64,000 nucleotides of DNA from Clostridium bowmanii (GTDB lineage Bacteria; Bacillota; Clostridia; Clostridiales; Clostridiaceae). The stretch covers positions 21,525-85,524 of the forward strand of contig NZ_JAHLDL010000021.1 of assembly GCF_018861315.1 (NCBI RefSeq). The letters are read 5' to 3'. The position numbers and the translations under genes are program-made. This document shows positions 29,647 through 37,989 of this stretch, piece after piece. Every line of letters starts with the position of its first letter. The stretch's first letter is position 1. The notes under the pieces were generated by a model. That model saw only the letters and a program-made list of their open reading frames with translations. It was not told where the DNA came from and searched no databases.

Positions 29647-29685
29647 GTATTTTAGTAAATAGTAAATAGTAAATAACTAAAATAC
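29647..29685. repeat. Inverted repeat enclosing heptamer repeats
   Basis: GTATTTTAGT and its exact reverse complement ACTAAAATAC enclose the tandem unit TAAATAG repeated about three times. It lies between the divergent hsdM operon and the 29875 leader gene, so it could be an operator for either. Confidence 0.6.
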
Positions 29686-29874
29686 ACCCTTAGAATATAA
29701 TTAGAGTAAATATTCAACAAATATTTTTTATAAAATTTGGAAACCAACTTTAATATTTGGTTTCCGAAAACATTAATTAACGCCTATCATTTACTATTTT
29801 TCTTTTTATGTATAAATATTATAAATTATGATATAATTTATAATATCATAATTAATTTAATAGGAGGAATCCAC

Positions 29875-29946
29875 ATGTATTCATCCAAAATATTTATTCG
29901 ATTGAAAAGTAAATATAAAAAATGCAACTTTTTGAAGTTGGTGTAG
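29875..29946 (+). CDS. Leader peptide of an attenuator (23 residues)
   Basis: A short frame with a strong TAGGAGG seven to nine bases upstream encodes MYSSKIFIRLKSKYKKC and six more residues. Its last four codons, including the TAG stop, form the 5' arm of a strong terminator. A TATAAT-type -10 region is visible about 40 bases upstream. The peptide is basic and has no sign of being a functional protein. I read it as a ribosome-sensing leader for the genes from 30029 onward. Confidence 0.65.
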   Translation: MYSSKIFIRLKSKYKKCNFLKLV

Positions 29947-29991
29947 TGTTAGTCAAATATCTATTGACTATAATCTACACCAACTTTTTTT
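29925..29991 (+). promoter_or_regulatory. Attenuator: terminator hairpin and competing hairpin
   Basis: AAGTTGGTGTAG (29935-29946) pairs with CTACACCAACTT (29975-29986), with an inner TAGTCAA/TTGACTA stem, and a run of seven T follows. The same AAGTTG can instead pair with CAACTT at 29925-29930, which would open the terminator. This mutually exclusive pairing is typical of translation-coupled attenuation. Confidence 0.7.
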
Positions 29992-30028
29992 ATTTACTAT
30001 TTTCTTAAAAAAGGAGATGTAGTTTTAC

Positions 30029-30802
30029 ATGGAAACGCTTTACTGCCAATGCTTTTGCGATTTTTTTCGAAACATATACTATACCAGTTATTTAATCTAT
30101 ACAGTCAACGAAATTTTTATATTAGAGAAAATCAAAAGATTTGAGGCTACCAACGAGTATGAAGCATTAATTAAATTAATAAATAGAATTATATTGAAGC
30201 TTGAAACAGAATATACGAGCTGTTTAGCAGATAAAAACGTAGTCTTTATTATTAATAATGAAGAGCTGATTAACGATTTAACATCCGAGACTAAAAGAGC
30301 AAATTTAGATTGTTCTATGAATGGTTTATATAAGCAGATTGCTGATAGTGTAAAAAATATGGGCATTACCTTTCGTGAAGATTTTGATGAACAATTATTG
30401 CGGGGTACGGTTGTAGAGGATTATAGTAAGTTTTATAAATTTATAATTATGTTGTATTTAACTATTAGAAAATCCCAAGGGATGAATGAAGAATATTATA
30501 AAAGTCTTTCTAAATACAATATGGCCATTCAAGATATTTTACATTTCATCGAATTTGCTGAACTTGATAGAGCTAAGAAAATTGAGTATATGGATACCAT
30601 AAAAAAAATTAGAAAAAAGCGGAGAGAACTAAAAAATGAGATAGAGGTCTTAGGATACTTTTCTCCCCCACTTGGATATTTACTCAATACTTTAGATATG
30701 TTCTTTAATTTGCAAGAAAGTCAAAACTATTGTGAATCATTAAAGCATAAACAGATGTTTTCCACTAAGGAGGCGAGGAAAAAGCTACTAAGTTCTTTAT
30801 AA
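30029..30802 (+). CDS. Unknown 257-residue helical protein
   Basis: I do not recognise this protein. An AAGGAG precedes the ATG. The first 30 residues contain several Cys and aromatic residues (LYCQCFCDFF), and the rest is mostly helical with a basic coiled-coil-like stretch at about 190-215 (KKIRKKRRELKNEIEVL). There is no signal peptide and no clear enzymatic motif. The gene is behind the leader-peptide attenuator and 22 bp before the next unknown gene, so both are likely under the same control. If the attenuator responds to ribosome stalling, a translation-stress role is possible. Confidence 0.55.
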   Translation: METLYCQCFCDFFRNIYYTSYLIYTVNEIFILEKIKRFEATNEYEALIKLINRIILKLETEYTSCLADKNVVFIINNEELINDLTSETKRANLDCSMNGLYKQIADSVKNMGITFREDFDEQLLRGTVVEDYSKFYKFIIMLYLTIRKSQGMNEEYYKSLSKYNMAIQDILHFIEFAELDRAKKIEYMDTIKKIRKKRRELKNEIEVLGYFSPPLGYLLNTLDMFFNLQESQNYCESLKHKQMFSTKEARKKLLSSL

Positions 30803-30824
30803 AGAGTTAGTAAAAGCTTGAATT

Positions 30825-31193
30825 ATGGAAGTTTTAAAAGTCTTAAATAAGTTAGAAATATTGTTTCAAGAGTTAGAAATTCAATATAATGGTTATCTAA
30901 AAAAAGGTACTACCATAGATGACCTAATAAAGAAGCTTCTTATGGTAATCGAAAATGATAACTTTAATTCTGCCGAAGCTTATAACTACTGCAAAATCTT
31001 AAAGGAATTATTAATAAAAAAACGAGAAATTGATGATTTAAAATCTAAATACCAAAAAATATTGAGCATTTATACAAGCAAACAAATTAGGATTAATATA
31101 ATTAGGAAAGAAAAGGATATTAAAAACAAAAAATATACATCAAGATTTTTTCATAAAGAAGAAGATATAAGTAAATATCTAAATGGAAATTAA
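30825..31193 (+). CDS. Unknown small helical, basic protein
   Basis: The 122-residue protein is predicted nearly all helix and is Lys-rich, with coiled-coil-like spacing (LEILFQELEIQYNGYLKKG; ELLIKKREIDDLKSKYQKIL). I do not recognise a family. It follows the 257-residue gene by 22 bp on the same strand, with only a weak ribosome binding site, so translational coupling is possible. Confidence 0.5.
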   Translation: MEVLKVLNKLEILFQELEIQYNGYLKKGTTIDDLIKKLLMVIENDNFNSAEAYNYCKILKELLIKKREIDDLKSKYQKILSIYTSKQIRINIIRKEKDIKNKKYTSRFFHKEEDISKYLNGN

Positions 31194-31368
31194 TTCATAA
31201 AATATTATTGGATAAACAAGGTAAAAAGAATATTTCCTGTTTCCATCTATATAAAACCACCTAAATGTATTTGGCACACTCTTGAATTATAACCTATATT
31301 AACATTACAAAACTAATACAAAATCAATACAAATAATACAAAAAGAATACAGACACAAGGAGGCTTAT

Positions 31369-31632
31369 ATGAAAAATCCTGATTATATTAAATATCCTCC
31401 AACAACAAAAATACTAATTGAGGAGATTAAGAGAGCTTGTGATGATTATATTGCCCGTAGAATTAATGAGAATGAATTGAAAAATATTATATGGACATGG
31501 GCTGATAATGTTGGTGAGAAAATGTTCAATGGTTCTTATGACTTTAACCCTACTATTATTCAAAGAGTAGGCACTAAAAGACTTACTATTGTAAAACATA
31601 TGCTTAATGGACACCAGTACAAGTTGTTTTAA
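31369..31632 (+). CDS. Small conserved-looking protein (TIGR04540-like)
   Basis: The 87-residue protein (AAGGAGG upstream of the ATG) has a helical N-terminal part (IEEIKRACDDYIARRINENELKNIIWTW) and a C-terminal block NPTIIQRVGTKRLTIVKHML. The overall shape recalls a small family annotated TIGR04540 on Firmicute mobile elements; that match is from memory and uncertain. Function unknown. Confidence 0.55.
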   Translation: MKNPDYIKYPPTTKILIEEIKRACDDYIARRINENELKNIIWTWADNVGEKMFNGSYDFNPTIIQRVGTKRLTIVKHMLNGHQYKLF

Positions 31633-31734
31633 ATTATAATGACACATTAGTTGATTTTGAGACGATAAATACCAAGAGAATACAGGTGTTCAAAAGGATA
31701 TGTTAAGCAATATGATATATGATTGGAGGAAAAT

Positions 31735-32097
31735 GTGGATACATTTGAATAATGAAAAAGAGAAGCATTAAAAGATGTTGTTGTCGGCATTTTGAATTTT
31801 ATTACCGTAGATGATGAAAGGAAACTTGAAAAACTAACTTTAAACCAAATAAAAGGAGCATTACAAAACACAACAAAATGTAACGATTGTCAAACGGTTG
31901 ATGAAATACTAAATAAAGCGATTTATGACTACAAAGATTTTAATGAAGTGTATGAGAAAGCTAATAAAGATACAAAGGTAAAAATTGCAAAGAGAGCAAT
32001 CAAGCTAAAGATATTAAATCTACAACTTATTTCGGATTTAACTGAATTAAGCATTGAAGATATAGAAAAAATAGAGGGTGAAATCAATAAAAAATAA
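31735..32097 (+). pseudogene. Small helical protein gene with two early stop codons
   Basis: A GTG at 31735 has GGAGG five to six bases upstream and begins M-D-T-F-E, then meets TAA and TGA at 31750-31755, and the same frame continues KREALKDVVVGILNF to 32097. The frame may restart from a TTG at 31792, giving 101 residues with an acidic helical C terminus, but no ribosome binding site stands there. I read it as a gene with a recently broken start; a functional short form cannot be excluded. Confidence 0.5.
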
Positions 32098-32358
32098 ATG
32101 CTATTTTTAAGAATTTAAAGTATATACTTCCCGTAATTACAATAATATTAATACTATTATCTTGTCTGCTATGTTGAATTGCCATTATAGATAAGAATGG
32201 TCGTCATAATGAATGGTGGTTTTCTTAAATTTCATGTTATAAGTGTACAAATAACTATAATTTAAGACACAATTGTTTTATTTTACGATTTATGAATATT
32301 ATAAATAAATCAGGTGTTCCTTATAAAAATACTATTGTTAAAAGTATAGTTAAATAAA

Positions 32359-32405
32359 GCATATAAAAACTGACTTTCTTTAATTGATAGTCGGTTTTTA
32401 TATGC
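32359..32405 (+). terminator. Hairpin downstream of the 31.7-kb gene
   Basis: GCATATAAAAACTGACT pairs with AGTCGGTTTTTATATGC across a 13-nt loop, with one G-U type position. It ends the plus-strand run. The stretch 32098-32358 before it has no gene I can support. Confidence 0.75.
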
Positions 32406-32591
32406 TTATATCCTCAACATTATCTATTAGAGTTTATTTTTAATAATTTAATAATAATTCATTTTAATTTATTTTATTTATCATCTAATAATCGTGTTAA
32501 ATTTAATTAGTCAATTTTGAAGGCAATCATTATTGATTAACATAGTTATATCAATGGGTCAATAAATCAAAATAAAGTAAGAAACCACAAC

Positions 32592-32622
32592 AGGAGAAGC
32601 CCAAAAATAGCTTCTCCTTTTT
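32592..32622 (+). terminator. Second terminator-like hairpin
   Basis: AGGAGAAGC and GCTTCTCCT form a perfect 9-bp stem followed by TTTTT. No gene immediately before it was identified. Confidence 0.75.
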
Positions 32623-32738
32623 AAATTAATAATATTTAATGGAAAGAAACTCATATATAGTAAAAATACAATATACTATTTTAATTTATTCAACGGTCCA
32701 ATTGTTCACCTTTATAGGCAAACAACCAGGATATTATA

Positions 32739-32831
32739 TTAATATAAATCTAATAAAATAAGATTCGTAATTAATATAAAAATCAATCCTGTTGCTACTA
32801 TTTTTAGAAACAAATGTTTAAATTTGCTCAT
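32739..32831 (-). CDS. Very small membrane peptide (30 residues)
   Basis: AAGGAG lies nine bases before an ATG at 32829-32831. The frame encodes a basic head (MSKFKHLFLK) followed by one hydrophobic helix (IVATGLIFILITNLILL) and ends with DLY. The size and layout resemble small membrane peptides such as type I toxins, but I see no clear antisense RNA. It is the only supportable coding unit between 32624 and 32992. Confidence 0.45.
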   Translation of the reverse strand: MSKFKHLFLKIVATGLIFILITNLILLDLY

Positions 32832-32992
32832 AGCAATGGACTCCTTCCATCAATATTCAATTTTTATATACTAATTTTTTATTTGTTGATACATTATGCT
32901 TTTAAATGGCATAACATTGATAGTCATTATACCTTTAAACCTATAAAATAGCAATGAAAATAAATAATAACTAAATCTCTTTTTCAATATAA

Positions 32993-33805
32993 TTATTTTA
33001 AAATCACGTATCTTTCACTTATTTTACCGCTAATAAAAATGACTTTATCTATATAGTTCTTTCTTTCTTCACTTTTAGATATTCTGCAATCTTCATAAAA
33101 TAAATTATTTAGAGATTTATCTGGTTTGAAATATATTTTTTCTTTAACATAAGTTGCTATAAATTTATCATTATTATCCTTTCTTCTTGTAAATGATTTT
33201 ACATTTTTTGAATAATCAATTGAATACAATAATTCAAATGCAATTTGTCGAATACAGGCGTAAACAGGACTATTATAAAGTGGTTTTTTTTCATTATTTA
33301 CTAACAAATATCCTGATAATGAGTTATTCTTGGTTAGATTTGTATATGCTTCATTTAAATTCTTATCAATATGGGCCCCTCCATCTTTATTAGCCACATA
33401 CAATGCAATATCTTTTCTACTGAATACATTTATTTTATCATCTAAAATTATTTCATTCCACCAGTCTTCAAATACTAAACATAATCCTTGTATTTTATTG
33501 TCACTTAAACAATGAGGAATGTATATCCCAATAGTTGATGTTGCTAATAATCCTTCATAACTCAGCATGTTCGCAGGTATATATGGCAAGGCAGTAGAAA
33601 GAAAAAGCATGTGTGTTTTCATATCAAGGTGTTTAAACAAAGATGTTGAGTTATCTGTGTCATGTAATAAAATTCTAATAGTTGTAGCAATTCTCTGACC
33701 TTCATCTTCAAATCCTGAATCATATGAACTAATTGAATTTTTTAAAAAAAATATTTGAGAGCCTAAATGTTTACGCATATCATTTATATTCTTAACATAA
33801 TTCAT
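32993..33805 (-). CDS. Unknown protein with ANKDGGAHID motif
   Basis: The 270-residue protein has a conserved-looking layout: an N-terminal helix, FLSTALPYIPANMLSYEGLL, FEDWWNEIILDD, SRKDIALYVANKDGGAHID and PVYACIRQIAFELLYSI. I recall uncharacterised proteins with the DWWNE and ANKDGGAH motifs scattered in accessory regions, but no function is known to me. The start follows GGAGAT. It stands alone on the minus strand. Confidence 0.6.
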   Translation of the reverse strand: MNYVKNINDMRKHLGSQIFFLKNSISSYDSGFEDEGQRIATTIRILLHDTDNSTSLFKHLDMKTHMLFLSTALPYIPANMLSYEGLLATSTIGIYIPHCLSDNKIQGLCLVFEDWWNEIILDDKINVFSRKDIALYVANKDGGAHIDKNLNEAYTNLTKNNSLSGYLLVNNEKKPLYNSPVYACIRQIAFELLYSIDYSKNVKSFTRRKDNNDKFIATYVKEKIYFKPDKSLNNLFYEDCRISKSEERKNYIDKVIFISGKISERYVILK

Positions 33806-33966
33806 AGCTTATCTCCTTTAAATTTGCAAGAACCTAATTTTATAATATATTCATATATTGGAATGTTTTCCCATTAAATAGTGCTAATCCATCATAATTA
33901 ATAAAGGTGTAGTTTTCATTTATAGTAATCTTTTAAAGATGGTTGTTTAAGGGACTACTATATTGT

Positions 33967-34676
33967 TTATTTAGATAATCGTGCTGACCAAAACTTTCCA
34001 TCTTGGTCTGATAAATTCACAAAATGAGCATAATCAATTGGCTCTTCACTCTTAAAATATAAATACCCACCATTTTTAAAGGGTACTATTCTAACATAAG
34101 GCTTATCGTCCTCAACCTGTATAATTGAACTGTCAATATGATAAACTGTGCTATTATCACCTGCCACAATTTTAATATTATGAAGTCCCGTAAAATTACT
34201 TCGACTAAAAAAGCTTCCTACTTCATCATTACCCCCAATAGCTTTTCATAGAGGTATAAATAATGATTATTATTACTACAGATAAAATGTGACATTCCTT
34301 TATCAAGTATAACCTCTGGATAAACTCTTATTATACTTGATAACTTGTCAATATCTATTATTAGCTGTTCCTGTAATAAAATAGTAGAAGTTGAAACAAT
34401 TACAGGACTACTTGTTAAACTATTGTAATACATCAATGGAGCTAAATAAGCATAGGATTTTCCTATGCCGACACCTGCTTCTATTATAATATGGTGGTTG
34501 TCTCTTATAGCTTCTGATATATCATATGCCATATTTTCTTGCCCTTCTCTTAATTCAAATCCTAACTCTGGTAGCTTTTCATCAAACAGGTCCCAGACTT
34601 TCTGTGTTATTTCTTCATCAAAATCATATTCTTCAATAGCCTTATATTGACCTAAAAGGTAATCCGTAAAATTCAT
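33967..34676 (-). pseudogene. DinG-like helicase remnant with frameshift
   Basis: Reading from ATG 34674-34676, the frame encodes the N-terminal part of a DinG/Rad3-like helicase: FELREGQENMAYDISEAI (Q motif), EAGVGIGKSYAYLAP (Walker A) and SPVIVSTSTILLQEQL (motif Ia). It stops at 34218 after about 150 residues. A second frame continues across the stop (AIGGNDEVGSFFSRSNF) and runs to 33967 with an unrelated-looking tail. The helicase motifs II-VI are absent. This is a decayed gene, probably from a deletion plus a frameshift. Confidence 0.65.
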
Positions 34677-34873
34677 ATAATTTATAAACACCTTCCTAAT
34701 AAAATTTATAGTCGACATATATAACAATATTATACCATTTATCTATATAATCTTAATTAAATTTGAAAAAAGTCTTTAATTTAAAAAATATAGGTTTTTT
34801 TAACAATAAAGTGTTGATATAATATTAGTAGAACCATTTTTATAAAATAATTAATTTTAAGGAGGAATTATAT

Positions 34874-35509
34874 ATGAAAGATGTATTTTCTTATAACAAA
34901 GATATTCATAAAAATGCCTATTTGAATTGGAGAACTGAAAAACATTCATATATTGATAATATGATAACTATTGCGGAAGGATTTATGAAGTCTTCCATAC
35001 TTTTAACTGAACAGTCATTGAATGATAATAGAGATAAGAAAGCAGATATTATTATTTTCCCAATATTGTTTAACGCTAATCATGGAATAGAGCTATACTT
35101 GAAAGCAATTACATGGTCATTAAATGTTTTATTAAAAAACGATGTTAAGATAGAGGGAAACCATAATATAAAGCAGATATTCACCATTGTATGTTCATTA
35201 GTAAATAAATTTGAAAAAGAAAAAGAAAACAGAGATGAATTTAAAAAAATAACCCTGAATTTAAAGGAATATCTTGATGAATTATATAAAAAAATTGAAC
35301 CCGAATCATGTGGAAAACATAAAGACAATATGGACTTTTCAAGATACCCTTTTAGCCAGAAGTATATTAATCATTTTTATATAGACGAATTAGATAATGT
35401 AGTAATTGATTTGGAAAACTTCTTAGAGATATTTAAAGAGATTAGTAATAATTTGAACATGATAGCAACGCACTATTTATATGATTATCCCGAAGCTGAT
35501 GAGGATTAA
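34874..35509 (+). CDS. Unknown protein, possible HEPN-like fold
   Basis: The 211-residue protein follows AAGGAGG. It is all-helical in appearance and has a segment NHGIELYLKAITWSLN followed by GNHNIKQIF, a pattern seen in HEPN-type proteins that have a K-x-L-x-A helix and a later H-x-I/L. No R-x4-6-H catalytic motif is clear, so RNase activity cannot be claimed. It is monocistronic, converging on the element's recJ gene. HEPN proteins are frequent in defence and stress loci, hence the tentative call. Confidence 0.5.
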   Translation: MKDVFSYNKDIHKNAYLNWRTEKHSYIDNMITIAEGFMKSSILLTEQSLNDNRDKKADIIIFPILFNANHGIELYLKAITWSLNVLLKNDVKIEGNHNIKQIFTIVCSLVNKFEKEKENRDEFKKITLNLKEYLDELYKKIEPESCGKHKDNMDFSRYPFSQKYINHFYIDELDNVVIDLENFLEIFKEISNNLNMIATHYLYDYPEADED

Positions 35510-35621
35510 TAATCCTCATTTACAGCTCCGAATAGATGGACATAAATAGATGGCACATTGAAAAATATGTTAATAACATGACAATAATAAACGTATTTGT
35601 AATGAGTTCCATACGTAATAT

Positions 35622-37385
35622 TTATCTGTAATTTCCAATAACAACTTGAACACTTCTATTTCCCATATATTCATTTATAGAAACAGTGAAAGTTATGTCA
35701 ATTCTAATATTATTAGAAACTCCATTAAACATTTTCATTGTTTCCTCATCTCCAAATTTATTTATTAAATAGCATTTAAATTTATCTATATCTCCAAAAT
35801 AAATGCCTTCAATAGTTTTCCCATAAGTTGATAAGAATTTAAATTTTAAAACATTTTTTTTAGCTCCCAAAATAGTAGCCTTAGCAATTTTAATATTCTT
35901 TTCCGCAAATATGGGCTTATGATTGCCCTTACCATAAGGTTCTAATGTTTCTATTTCTTCTACTAAACTAATGGAAATATTATTAAACGGTAATTGCATA
36001 TCTATATACACTTTAGGTATTAAATCTTCATCTGTTAAGGTAGTTTGTGTATTTAAACATACCCTGAACTTCTCTAAATTTTCTGGTTCCATAGATAAAC
36101 CTGCGGCCATAGGATGTCCTCCAAATCGAAGGAGTAAGTCTTTACACATAAACAGTCCCTCAAACATATTGTACTGTTCTATGGACCTACCTGACCCCTT
36201 AATTCCATGTTCAGCGTCCGTAAGAACAAATGTTGGTGAATGATATTTTTCTCTTATCTTACCTGCAATTATTCCTGCTATACTTTCATGGAGGTCGGCA
36301 TTGTAGACAACTAATATTTTATCTTTTCTTATCCCCTGCTTTTCTATTATTTCAATAGCGTCTTCAACACCTTTAAGTGTCATTTCCTTTCTTTCCTTAT
36401 TTAACTCAAAAAGCTCTTTCGCTAAGCACTTAGCTTCTTCATAATCTTCCGATAGTAATAATTTTAATCCTTTCTTAGCAGAATCCAATCTTCCAGAAGC
36501 ATTTAGGCAAGGACCTATAACAAAGCCTAAATGGTACACGCCTATTTTTTTTCCCTCTATTCCAGTTTCACTTATAAGTGCTTTAAGTCCCATATTCTGT
36601 GTATTGTTAAGAAGCTTTAACCCCTCTTGTACAATTATCCTATTTTCACCAATTAAATCTACTACATCACAAACAGTTGCGATAGCAACGTATTCTATTA
36701 AAGCATTAACTTTGTCCTTACCTTGTCCCATTTCTTCATATAATGCTTGAAGGAACTTAAAAGCAACCCCTGCTCCACATAATAGTTTAAATGGATACTC
36801 ACAATCAATCTGTTTGCAATTAATTATCGAATCAGCATTAGGAATAATTAAAGTCCTACTACCATCACTATCTTCTTTAAATGGTACATCATGGTGGTCA
36901 GTAATAATACACGTCATACCTAAACTTTTAGCATAAGCAATTTGTTCAATTGCAGATATACCATTATCACAAGTAATTATTGTATCAATACCATCATTTT
37001 TAGCAATCTCTATAATATTTTTGTTAATTCCATATCCATCTGAAATCCTATGTGGTATTTCATAATCAACATTAGCACCACACTCCGTAAGACCTTTATA
37101 TAATAAATATGTGCTAATTATTCCATCAACATCGAAATCTCCTACTATTCTAATTTTTTTGTTTTCGTTTATTTTAAGCTTTATTATTTTTATTCCAATT
37201 TCTAAATCTTTCATCAAAATTGGATTAGTTAGTCCATTTATATTTGAATTTACGAAGCTAACAACACTTTCATCGTCTGTTACCCCCCTATTTATTAGTA
37301 TCCTACATAATATCTCACTTATATTTAATCTTTGAGACATTTGTTTAAAATCAACTTTATTATTCTTCAAAAGCCACTTTTCCAA
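35622..37385 (-). CDS. Element-borne full-length RecJ-like DHH exonuclease
   Basis: The 587-residue protein is homologous over its whole length to the host RecJ-like protein that the element splits (reconstructed 590 residues). It has motif I GDFDVDG at residues 82-88, TCDNG, the DHH motif TDHHDVP, CGAGVAFKF, SGRSIEQYN and GGHPMAAGLS, and the C-terminal OB-like domain, so all catalytic motifs are intact. It starts with TTG behind AGGGGAT and lies only 16 bp after the TnpC-like gene on the same strand, at the end of the recombinase operon. At the position where the host gene was cut (GATGTA), this copy has GATGTT (37128-37133). It probably restores the host function. Confidence 0.93.
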   Translation of the reverse strand: MEKWLLKNNKVDFKQMSQRLNISEILCRILINRGVTDDESVVSFVNSNINGLTNPILMKDLEIGIKIIKLKINENKKIRIVGDFDVDGIISTYLLYKGLTECGANVDYEIPHRISDGYGINKNIIEIAKNDGIDTIITCDNGISAIEQIAYAKSLGMTCIITDHHDVPFKEDSDGSRTLIIPNADSIINCKQIDCEYPFKLLCGAGVAFKFLQALYEEMGQGKDKVNALIEYVAIATVCDVVDLIGENRIIVQEGLKLLNNTQNMGLKALISETGIEGKKIGVYHLGFVIGPCLNASGRLDSAKKGLKLLLSEDYEEAKCLAKELFELNKERKEMTLKGVEDAIEIIEKQGIRKDKILVVYNADLHESIAGIIAGKIREKYHSPTFVLTDAEHGIKGSGRSIEQYNMFEGLFMCKDLLLRFGGHPMAAGLSMEPENLEKFRVCLNTQTTLTDEDLIPKVYIDMQLPFNNISISLVEEIETLEPYGKGNHKPIFAEKNIKIAKATILGAKKNVLKFKFLSTYGKTIEGIYFGDIDKFKCYLINKFGDEETMKMFNGVSNNIRIDITFTVSINEYMGNRSVQVVIGNYR

Positions 37386-37401
37386 CTGTACATCCCCTTA
37401 A

Positions 37402-37989
37402 TCATTTTTTATCATTATAGTTTATGCAATCATATTTTATTACATTATTATCTAATAGGTTTGGTCCGCCCTTATTTATTTTTTGTTCTAATTTTTTTAT
37501 CATTTTTATATTTTGTATATTGATTTCATCAAGTTTCTCAACTTCGCTAATAAGACTACTGTTCTCATTTTCTAAGGTCCCAATTATATTCAAACATATT
37601 TGGTCATTCAAGTCTTTTTTTTGTAGTTTTAGTATTGTTTTATTTAATAAATTAATTTTTTCATTGAGTCCTTCTACAAATTTAAATACATCATTCTTTT
37701 CAGTTTCCTCTTGACTTTTTAATATATAAGGTTCAAGTATGTACCTATTATTTTTATTATAAACAGTTTGTCTTGCTATTCCAATTTTTTTTACAATATT
37801 TGATACATTAACCTTATTTGATTTATATATTTCTATTGCTGTTTTTCTCTCTTGATTTATATATTGTATTTCTGTTTCAATCTTAAATAAATATTCCCTA
37901 ATGCTTGGTTTTAAACTTGAATATTGACACATTTCATATTTTATTAGTTTACCTTTTATGATTTCAATAGTATTTAATTTTATATCCAC
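37402..37989 (-). CDS. TnpC-like transposition accessory protein
   Basis: The 195-residue protein has a basic helix-turn-helix (NVSNIVKKIGIARQTVYNKN) at about 60-80 followed by a long coiled coil to about 175. This is the layout of the TnpC/DUF6262 proteins that accompany the Tn554 recombinases and influence orientation and efficiency. The start overlaps the end of the 606-residue recombinase by 10 bases. The recJ-like gene follows 16 bp later. Confidence 0.75.
   Translation of the reverse strand: MDIKLNTIEIIKGKLIKYEMCQYSSLKPSIREYLFKIETEIQYINQERKTAIEIYKSNKVNVSNIVKKIGIARQTVYNKNNRYILEPYILKSQEETEKNDVFKFVEGLNEKINLLNKTILKLQKKDLNDQICLNIIGTLENENSSLISEVEKLDEINIQNIKMIKKLEQKINKGGPNLLDNNVIKYDCINYNDKK

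Noticed and set aside
29737..29946. A longer 69-residue protein ending at the same stop as the leader peptide
   Set aside because: The upstream part has no ribosome binding site and is promoter-like AT-rich sequence; the strong AGGAGG supports only the 23-residue form.
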